Made by a program: the position numbers and the translations under genes. Below, piece by piece: positions 1 to 5,054 of a DNA stretch of 6,510 bases. The DNA comes from CAZTXD01 sp964617995. Lineage in GTDB: Bacteria; Actinomycetota; Acidimicrobiia; Spongiisociales; ZC4RG35. The notes below the pieces were generated by a model. The model searched no databases and had not been told where the DNA came from. It saw only the letters and a program-made list of their open reading frames with translations. Where the stretch lies: positions 1-6,510 of the forward strand of contig CAZTXD010000167.1 in NCBI GenBank assembly GCA_964617995.1, given 5' to 3'. Position 1 is the stretch's first letter. Each line of letters opens with the position of its first letter.

Positions 1-136
1 CGTCTGTCAGGAAGGGAGCCAGGGTTCCCACGACGAACTGGCTGAACGTCGCCATCGTCATGGTGAAGGTCAGGACCCCCGTCAATGCGGCCAACTTCGC
101 CGGACGGTCGAGGGAGATCGGCGACCGGTCGGTCAT
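1..136 (-). CDS. MFS-type transporter, N-terminal fragment (runs off left edge)
   Basis: This is the first 45 codons of a membrane protein that continues beyond base 1. The ATG at 136-134 opens a frame that stays open to the edge. Translation gives a short charged leader (MTDRSPISLDRPAKLAAL) followed by a hydrophobic first helix (LTGVLTFTMTMATFSQFVV) and then GTLAPFLTD. That arrangement, a short cytoplasmic tail, TM1, then a loop entering the first domain, is what MFS permeases look like. The start overlaps the TGA of the upstream amidohydrolase in an ATGA arrangement, so the two genes are probably co-transcribed and coupled. A weak purine run (GATGAG) directly precedes the ATG. The inferred role is import of the amidohydrolase substrate or export of its product. 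Family assignment rests on only 45 residues, and another multi-pass permease is possible. Confidence 0.6.
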   Translation of the reverse strand, partial: MTDRSPISLDRPAKLAALTGVLTFTMTMATFSQFVVGTLAPFLTD

Positions 137-1566
137 CTCATCGGGTATGCCGGTGGGACGATCTCCTCGACCGATCGGCCCTCTGGGTACCAGTTGGGAA
201 CGTCGTCCCACGTCGAGGATCCGTCTTCGTGAGCGAGACGGAGGAGATCAGCCTCGTCGACGGTGGCCAGCCGGCCATCCTCGACGACCATCCGGCCATC
301 CACGAACGACCAGCGGAGATCGGCGCCGGATCCACACTCGACCAACGCCCGGATCGGGTCGTACACCGCACCGAAACGCAGGTGGGAGAGGTCGAAGATC
401 GCCACGTCGGCTTTCGTCCCTTCGGCGAGGCGACCGAGATCTGGGCGTCCAAGAGCTTCGGCTGCGTTGACTGTTGCGGCATCGAAGACCAAGCGAGGGC
501 TTCCGGAGAGGAAGCTGCGGTCCGCCACCCGGCTTGCCAGCATCGCTTGTCTCATCTCGGCGACGATGTCGGGCGGGGAGAAGTCGGTACCGACGGTGAC
601 CGTGACGCCCATGTCAACGTACTTCTGCAGCGATTCCATCTGGATCCCGAGGTGAGCGAACTTGATGGGGGAGTGGGAGATCACCGCGCGTCTCTCTCCG
701 AGAAGAGCCAGATCATCCCCTGCGTACGCCGAGAGGCTGTGACCGCGATGGAGTATCGCATGACCGAGTATCACGTTGGGTCCGAGGAGGCCGGTGCGGT
801 CCAGCACTTCGTAGGGCGAGGCACCGTACATCTCAAATGTGCGCTCGAACTCCTTGAAATGGAGGCCGGTGTGAATCGTCACCGGCCAGTTCCGCTCCTG
901 GGCGATTTCCGCGGTCTTCTCGAGGACCTCCAACTCACAGGTGTCGGGATGACCCGGGCAGAGCACCGGACGCAACCGGGTCAGCTCGCCATCGTGGCAG
1001 CGCTCGGCGAACTCCAAAGCCAGTCCGAACTTCTCTGTCACGTCCTCCCACAAGTATCCGATCGACCCATTTGGATTGGAGTACATGGAGGCGTTTCGGT
1101 ACGAGAGCCCGACGTAGGAGCGGATGCCGGTCTCCTCGACCGCAGCCGCATACGCGTCTGAGTCCCCGCCTGCGCCGATTTCGACCACGGTGGTGATGCC
1201 GGACAGGAGACACTGCGCCAGCCCGAAAGTGATCGAAGATCGCGGTTCTGGTTCGTGTCGCCCGTGATCGAGAAGTCCGGCCTGCCAGTTCAGGTAGTTG
1301 CGCCCCGCCGACCAGGGTCGGTTCACGTCCAGGAACACATAGTCCCTGGCGTTGAATCCGGCATGCAGGTGGGTGCTGATGAGGCCTGGCGACACGAGAC
1401 CATTCTCGACGTTGACGAGACGGTCGTAGGCTCCGTCGTAGGTCTTTCCAACGTGAACGACCGAGTCGCCTTGGATCACACAGACGCCATCCCGGATAAC
1501 TTCGTGTTGGGTCCCAGCCCAGGCGACGACCCATCGTCCCTGGATCAACGTGGTCTGTGGCGCCAT
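133..1566 (-). CDS. COG0402-type metal-dependent amidohydrolase (aminohydrolase/chlorohydrolase/cytosine deaminase-like)
   Basis: A cytoplasmic metal-dependent hydrolase of 477 residues, normal length for the family, which deaminates, dechlorinates or opens N-heterocycles. An N-terminal beta-sandwich segment (about 1-60) leads into the TIM barrel with the HxH metal motif at His66/His68 (STHLHAGF). The third histidine is His232 (TIHTGLH), the fourth His269 (ILGHAI), and the barrel ends with the metal aspartate Asp328 (VGTDFSPPD). A C-terminal sandwich follows, with the usual VDGRMVVEDGRL segment (about 423-433). One oddity: the Glu or Gln usual three residues after the third histidine (HxxE) is Leu235, so the substrate class cannot be inferred. 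The ATG at 1566 is chosen because family homology begins at once (TLIQGRWVVAW). No Shine-Dalgarno precedes it, so the message may be nearly leaderless. It is divergent from the PrpD-like gene and overlaps the downstream transporter by 4 nt. The family is sure, the substrate unknown. Confidence 0.9.
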   Translation of the reverse strand: MAPQTTLIQGRWVVAWAGTQHEVIRDGVCVIQGDSVVHVGKTYDGAYDRLVNVENGLVSPGLISTHLHAGFNARDYVFLDVNRPWSAGRNYLNWQAGLLDHGRHEPEPRSSITFGLAQCLLSGITTVVEIGAGGDSDAYAAAVEETGIRSYVGLSYRNASMYSNPNGSIGYLWEDVTEKFGLALEFAERCHDGELTRLRPVLCPGHPDTCELEVLEKTAEIAQERNWPVTIHTGLHFKEFERTFEMYGASPYEVLDRTGLLGPNVILGHAILHRGHSLSAYAGDDLALLGERRAVISHSPIKFAHLGIQMESLQKYVDMGVTVTVGTDFSPPDIVAEMRQAMLASRVADRSFLSGSPRLVFDAATVNAAEALGRPDLGRLAEGTKADVAIFDLSHLRFGAVYDPIRALVECGSGADLRWSFVDGRMVVEDGRLATVDEADLLRLAHEDGSSTWDDVPNWYPEGRSVEEIVPPAYPMR

Positions 1567-1576
1567 ATGAGAGTTG

Positions 1577-1582
1577 ATTTTA
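1577..1582 (-). promoter_or_regulatory. Candidate -10 element for the amidohydrolase gene
   Basis: Read on the minus strand, the AT-rich gap contains TATAAAAT, of which TAAAAT (1582-1577) could serve as a -10 hexamer. Transcription would then begin about 4-5 nt before the ATG at 1566, which fits the absence of a Shine-Dalgarno there and would give a nearly leaderless mRNA. No convincing -35 hexamer was found 16-18 bp upstream. This is an inference from base composition and position only. Confidence 0.25.
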
Positions 1583-1586
1583 TAAT
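1581..1586 (+). promoter_or_regulatory. Candidate -10 element (TATAAT) for the PrpD-like gene
   Basis: A perfect TATAAT lies 30 bp before the GTG start at 1616, in the one AT-rich intergenic stretch of an otherwise GC-rich window. A start site near 1593 would leave a leader of about 23 nt holding the ribosome binding site. The -35 region at the standard spacing (near 1558-1563, TGGCGC) matches TTGACA poorly, so an activator or a different sigma factor may be needed, or the match may be chance. It overlaps the divergent -10 candidate, so the two promoters would compete. Confidence 0.4.
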
Positions 1587-1603
1587 CTTTTAGAACAATA
1601 GCT

Positions 1604-1610
1604 AGAGGAG
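1604..1610 (+). promoter_or_regulatory. Strong ribosome binding site setting the GTG start of the PrpD-like gene
   Basis: AGAGGAG ends 5 nt before the GTG at 1616. This is a near-ideal Shine-Dalgarno and spacing, and it decides in favour of the GTG over any later ATG. It contrasts with the divergent amidohydrolase start, which has no such site. Confidence 0.75.
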
Positions 1611-1615
1611 CCTAC

Positions 1616-3028
1616 GTGTCCCGCATCAGCGTTTCAGAGCGCTTGATCAACCAACTGCTCGAGATCGGGGACTCCGATCTGCCCGACGAAGTCATTGAAG
1701 CGGTGATGAGCCGGATGATCGACACATTTGGCGTTGCTCTTAGCGCAGCTGCCATGGGTGAAGGTGTGGCTGCCACTCGAGCACTGTCCAAGTACTCCAC
1801 GGCCGAGGGCGCCACGTTCTGGGGGACCAATGGCCTTCGCGGCCGGCCAACCGATGTCGCCCTGGCCAACGGCTCACTGTGTCACGCGATGGACTACGAC
1901 GACACTCATACCGGAGCAGTGGTGCATCCGAGCGGCTTCGTCGTGCCGACGGCTGTTGCCCTCGGAGAACAACTGGGAGCGACGGGACGGGCCACCCTTG
2001 CCGCAGCCGCATTGGGCTATGAGGCCGCGATTCGCCTCGGACTCGGTGCACCAGGAGCCTTCCAGCATCGCGGGTTCCAAGGAAGCGCCGTGCTCGGCCC
2101 ATTCGCCTCCGCCCTCGTGGCGGCACGGTTGAGAGGTTCATCGCCCGAGATTGTGCGCAACGCGTGGGGAATCGCCGGGAGTATGGCCTCAGGAATCAAC
2201 GAGTTCCATGCCGACGGATCACAAGCCAAACAGTTCCATCTCGGTTGGGCGGCTCATAGCGGCATCCTCGCCGTCGACCTGGCCGAGGCCGGCGCCACGG
2301 GCCCGGCTACGGTGTTGGAGGGCGCAGCTGGTGTCTTCGCCCTGTTCGCCGGCGCCGAGATCGATGAAGAAGCCGTGCTGTCGGGTATCGGAGATCGCTA
2401 CCACCTCCTCGATGTTGCTCCCAAGCCGTACCCGGCCTGCCACTGCATCCACGCGGTCATCGACGCCTGGCTCGAGCTGTCGACAGACCTTGGACTCGCC
2501 GGCGAAGAGGTGGAATCGATCACTTGCCTCGTGCCGGAGTGGTACGTCGGGATCATCCTCGAGCCCAGTGCCATTCGCTTCGACCCACCCACCAGTTACG
2601 CAGCGCGGTTCAGCCTTCCCTATTGCCTCGCCAAAGCCGTCGTCGACCATGACTTTGGGCTGGTGAGCGTCCGTAGCGACAGTCTGAACGACCCCGAGGT
2701 CCGCCGGGTCATGAACAAGATCGACTATGAGACCGTCGAATTCGACGAGTTCCCCGCCTACTTCCCGGGAGGGGTGCGAGTCAGCCTGCGCAACGGCGAG
2801 ACGCATGAACGTGTGGTTCGTCACAACCGGGGGAGTGACCGCTCCCCACTCAGTGACGAGGAGCTCATCGCCAAACTCGACCAAGCCGGGCGGCTGGTTG
2901 GCTCCGACTCCTACGCTGGCCTGCTCGTCTCCGCCATCAGATCTCTCGTGGACGCTCCCGACCTCTCAGCTCTGCAGCAGGCATTGGCGGTATTCGGGGC
3001 CGCTCAGGGGACCGCATCCTCCGCATAA
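1616..3028 (+). CDS. MmgE/PrpD family protein (2-methylcitrate dehydratase-like)
   Basis: A 470-residue, full-length member of the MmgE/PrpD family, cytoplasmic and without an iron-sulfur cluster. Characterised members reversibly dehydrate 2-methylcitrate; others act in itaconate metabolism as cis-aconitate decarboxylase. The all-helical domain carries the signature HAMDYDDTH at 90-98, followed by VVHPSGFVVPTAVALGE (102-118) and FQHRGFQGSAVLGPFASAL (149-167). Next come KQFHLGWAAHSGI (205-217) and KPYPACHCIHAVIDAW (270-285); the latter enters the lid domain. RFSLPYCLAKAVV (331-343) and a conserved C-terminal part complete it. All main family blocks are intact, so it should be functional. The GTG start follows a strong Shine-Dalgarno. 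The gene faces the minus-strand operon and its last 25 bp overlap the end of the lyase gene. Family members have diverse and often unknown substrates, so PrpD itself is only one candidate. The neighbouring PrpF-like and PrpB-like genes favour hydration or dehydration of a branched di- or tricarboxylate. Confidence 0.93.
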   Translation: MSRISVSERLINQLLEIGDSDLPDEVIEAVMSRMIDTFGVALSAAAMGEGVAATRALSKYSTAEGATFWGTNGLRGRPTDVALANGSLCHAMDYDDTHTGAVVHPSGFVVPTAVALGEQLGATGRATLAAAALGYEAAIRLGLGAPGAFQHRGFQGSAVLGPFASALVAARLRGSSPEIVRNAWGIAGSMASGINEFHADGSQAKQFHLGWAAHSGILAVDLAEAGATGPATVLEGAAGVFALFAGAEIDEEAVLSGIGDRYHLLDVAPKPYPACHCIHAVIDAWLELSTDLGLAGEEVESITCLVPEWYVGIILEPSAIRFDPPTSYAARFSLPYCLAKAVVDHDFGLVSVRSDSLNDPEVRRVMNKIDYETVEFDEFPAYFPGGVRVSLRNGETHERVVRHNRGSDRSPLSDEELIAKLDQAGRLVGSDSYAGLLVSAIRSLVDAPDLSALQQALAVFGAAQGTASSA

Positions 3029-3891
3029 CGGTTCGACGCCTCGTCATAGTCGGCATATCCGAGCAGGTCGTACAGTTCCTCGCGGGTCCGCATGCGGTCG
3101 AGAATGTGCCGCTGGGTTCCGTTGTCCGCCAAATCTCGAATCGCCTCGTCGACAGCCTTGAGCATGACCCGGAAGGCAAGCATCGGAAATATGACGGCCG
3201 CGTAGTCGAGTGACGCGAAGTCATCGACGGACAGATATGGCGTCTTGCCGAACTCTGTCATGTTGGCCATCAACGGCACGCCGAGTTGTGCCGACGCAAA
3301 CGCTTCGAACTCGTCGCGCGACTCGAGGGCCTCGCTGAAGATGACGTCGGCTCCGGCCTCCACGTAGGCACCTGCCCGTTCGATCGAGGCTTCGAGTCCT
3401 TCCACTGCTCGAGCGTCGGTGCGGGCGATCACGACGAAGTCGTCGTCACGTCGGACTTCTGTCGCGGCTTGGATCTTCCCCCGCATCTCATCCGCAGAGA
3501 TGATCTGCTTGCCAGCGAGGTGGCCACAGCGTTTCGGCGCCACCTGATCCTCGATATGAACACCCGAGGCTCCGGCCGTCTCGAAGGCTCGAACCGTGCG
3601 TGCCACGTTGAGCGCGGTGCCATAGCCGGTGTCGGCATCACAGATCACGGGCACAGAAACTGCTTCGGCGATCCGGCCCGCGTTCTCGACCATCTCGCTC
3701 ATCGTGGCCAGACCGATGTCCGGTATCCCGAGATGCGCGTTGACGGTCCCCGCGCCGGTCATGTACACGGCCGGGAAGCCCGCCTGCTCGATCACCATCG
3801 CGGTGATGGCGTCGTAGGCGCCGGGAGCCACCAACAACTCGTCCGCCTCGAGCAGTTGCCGCAACTTCCGGTTCTTACTGGTCATTCTCAT
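3004..3891 (-). CDS. Isocitrate lyase/PEP mutase family lyase, PrpB-like (methylisocitrate or 2,3-dimethylmalate lyase type)
   Basis: A Mg-dependent C-C lyase of about 295 residues that would split a 2-hydroxy- or 3-hydroxy-acid into an oxo acid plus a shorter acid. Numbering from the upstream GTG at 3903, visible landmarks are: VAPGAYDAITA (25-35); the metal-binding CDADTGYG (88-95, Asp89/Asp91); the flexible active-site loop PKRCGH (123-128) with catalytic Cys126; ARTDAR (160-165); and NMTEFGKTPYL (214-224). The C-terminal tail (GTQRHILDRM, then ELYDLLGYADYDE) matches E. coli PrpB as remembered. The KRCGH cysteine argues for a true lyase rather than a phosphonopyruvate mutase or hydrolase. 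Start choice: ATG at 3891 has GAGGA 5 nt upstream; ATG at 3885 (MTSKNRK) is equally good with AAGG 8 nt upstream; GTG at 3903 lacks a site. The upstream PrpF-family stop lies inside the ribosome site, suggesting coupling. The 3' end overlaps the convergent PrpD-like gene. The exact substrate is unresolved. Confidence 0.92.
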   Translation of the reverse strand: MRMTSKNRKLRQLLEADELLVAPGAYDAITAMVIEQAGFPAVYMTGAGTVNAHLGIPDIGLATMSEMVENAGRIAEAVSVPVICDADTGYGTALNVARTVRAFETAGASGVHIEDQVAPKRCGHLAGKQIISADEMRGKIQAATEVRRDDDFVVIARTDARAVEGLEASIERAGAYVEAGADVIFSEALESRDEFEAFASAQLGVPLMANMTEFGKTPYLSVDDFASLDYAAVIFPMLAFRVMLKAVDEAIRDLADNGTQRHILDRMRTREELYDLLGYADYDEASNRYAEDAVP

Positions 3892-3893
3892 GT

Positions 3894-3901
3894 CCTTCCT
3901 C
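3894..3901 (-). promoter_or_regulatory. Ribosome binding site of the PrpB-like gene, overlapping the stop of the PrpF-like gene
   Basis: On the minus strand GAGGAAGG (3901-3894) starts within the TGA stop (3902-3900) of the PrpF-like gene. It serves ATG 3891 (5 nt from GAGGA) or ATG 3885 (8 nt from AAGG) and argues against the GTG at 3903. A ribosome terminating on the upstream gene would sit on this site, which is the geometry of termination-reinitiation coupling. Confidence 0.6.
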
Positions 3902-5054
3902 ACAGGCCGGCCAACCCGTTTCCCTCCATAGGCCGGTAGTACACCTCGCCGCGCATGATCACTCGCGCCGTCCTGGACACTCCCACCGCCTCTACGCCTT
4001 CACCCGACGGGTCGATGGTCACCGAAGCTTCGGCAACGCCCTTGGGGTGGCCGACTCGTACGACTTCAGATGATCGACGGGTGGCCAGGTCCGCGGCGAT
4101 GGTTCCAGGAAGGCGGCACGCGGCGGCCAGACACATCGCACCCGTGCCCGCAAAGGCATGATGGATGCGCTGAACCGACGACATCGTGGCCACGATGTCG
4201 ACCTCGCTCGCGCGGACTGTCGTTCCAATCGTGGTCTCGTAATCGACGGAACCAACGCAGAGCGCCACTTTGGGTTGGGATGGAGAGAGACGAACGGCGT
4301 CGTCTGCTCGCTCCACCATCCCCAACTGGACGGCGCTCTCGCCACGGATCCGTTCGATTGCTGACAGCAGATTGGCGTCGGTGTTGAGGTTCTCCGGCAC
4401 GAAGGGCGGTTTCAGCCCAAGGTCGGCGGCCTTCACGATTATCAGCGGACTCGTCACGTCGACGATCGAAACCTCGATCCCGCCCGCTCCATCGAGTGAG
4501 GTGATAGGCGCTCCCATGGGAAGAGCACCACGGCCCAGCATGGCTCCCGCCGGCTCGAGGTACTCCACTCGAATCTCCGCGCCTGTGTGTGGAATCCCGG
4601 CCATCGCATAATCACCTTCGACCTTGGCATGTCCCTCGTCGACCGGAAGACTCACTCGGACCTTGGTTCCAGTGTTGAGGCAGCGAAGGACGACGGTGGC
4701 GAGATCCCCCTGTGGTGGCTCGACGAGACCTTCTTCCACTGCGTATACGGCGACGGCGGCAGTGAGGTTCCCGCAGTTCCCTCCGTAGTCGACGACGGGT
4801 TGTCGTACGTCGACCTGGGCGAATAGATAGTCGACGTCGACGTCGTCCTCGTCGCTTGGACCAACGGCCATCGCCTTGCTGGTATGGGAGTGACCTCCCC
4901 CGAGACCATCGACCTGGATCGGATCGGGGGAGCCCAGTAGCTGCAGAAGTATGGCATCGCGCTCAGCGTCGTCTGGAGGCAAGTCGTGGAGTCGTAGGAA
5001 GACGCCTCGGCTCGTCCCGCCGCGAATGACTGAGGCAGAGAGAGTCTGTTGCAT
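3900..5054 (-). CDS. PrpF-family isomerase (methylaconitate / methylitaconate / 4-oxalomesaconate isomerase-like)
   Basis: A 384-residue, full-length PrpF-family protein with the two-domain diaminopimelate-epimerase-like fold. The family moves a double bond or changes its geometry in unsaturated di- and tricarboxylates. Characterised relatives act on 2-methylaconitate (PrpF), methylitaconate (Mii, nicotinate fermentation) and 4-oxalomesaconate (GalD, gallate breakdown). Visible blocks are RGGTSRGVF (11-19), VDGLGGGHSHTSK (48-60) ending in Lys60, and GGNCGNLTAAV (91-101) with Cys94. SVQRIHHAFAGTGAMCLAA (293-311), HPKG (337-340) and a C-terminal TARVIMRGEVYYRP (362-375) follow. Lys60 and Cys94 are the likely equivalents of the conserved acid/base Lys and Cys of the family. 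ATG 5054 follows the transporter stop with no gap, and AGAGG lies 7 nt upstream, so the start is secure. PrpF usually accompanies AcnD, which is not here; the PrpD-type and PrpB-type neighbours suggest a related but different route. Substrate unresolved. Confidence 0.92.
   Translation of the reverse strand: MQQTLSASVIRGGTSRGVFLRLHDLPPDDAERDAILLQLLGSPDPIQVDGLGGGHSHTSKAMAVGPSDEDDVDVDYLFAQVDVRQPVVDYGGNCGNLTAAVAVYAVEEGLVEPPQGDLATVVLRCLNTGTKVRVSLPVDEGHAKVEGDYAMAGIPHTGAEIRVEYLEPAGAMLGRGALPMGAPITSLDGAGGIEVSIVDVTSPLIIVKAADLGLKPPFVPENLNTDANLLSAIERIRGESAVQLGMVERADDAVRLSPSQPKVALCVGSVDYETTIGTTVRASEVDIVATMSSVQRIHHAFAGTGAMCLAAACRLPGTIAADLATRRSSEVVRVGHPKGVAEASVTIDPSGEGVEAVGVSRTARVIMRGEVYYRPMEGNGLAGL

Larger units (their letters stand above)
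1567..1615. promoter_or_regulatory. Divergent intergenic control region
   Basis: This 49-bp gap between the divergent amidohydrolase and PrpD-like genes is the only intergenic DNA in the window and is clearly AT-rich compared with its surroundings. It holds overlapping -10 candidates on both strands. It also holds a small inverted repeat, GATT-TTAT-AATC (1576-1587), nested within outer TTG (1574-1576) and CAA (1596-1598) arms. Such a position would let one regulator control both genes, but the repeat is short and imperfect overall and no known operator is recognised. Confidence 0.4.

Noticed and set aside
85..1161. Long plus-strand open frame of 358 codons
   Set aside because: It is antisense to the amidohydrolase, whose metal motifs and family blocks are intact. 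The antisense product shows no recognisable domain, and the low stop frequency reflects GC-rich codon use.
935..1534. Minus-strand open frame of 199 codons in another frame of the amidohydrolase
   Set aside because: Arg-rich shadow translation without domains; the other frame holds the HxH motif and the family blocks.
2219..2884. Minus-strand open frame of 221 codons
   Set aside because: It lies wholly inside the PrpD-like gene on the opposite strand; its translation shows no family motif.
3000..3080. Bidirectional terminator between the convergent genes
   Set aside because: No stable stem with a flanking T or A run was found; the region is coding on one or both strands.
3889..3903. GTG at 3903 as start of the PrpB-like gene (4-nt overlap with the PrpF-like stop)
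   Set aside because: It would give the longest frame, but no ribosome site precedes it, while GAGGAAGG lies just after it and suits ATG 3891 or 3885. It is kept only as an alternative.
3905..3912. GGCCGGCC palindrome, also at 1841-1848
   Set aside because: Both copies lie in coding sequence of unrelated genes; such 8-bp GC palindromes are expected by chance in GC-rich DNA.
3286..3939. Plus-strand open frame of 217 codons
   Set aside because: It is antisense to the PrpB-like lyase, which has a complete set of catalytic motifs; the antisense product looks like shadow sequence.
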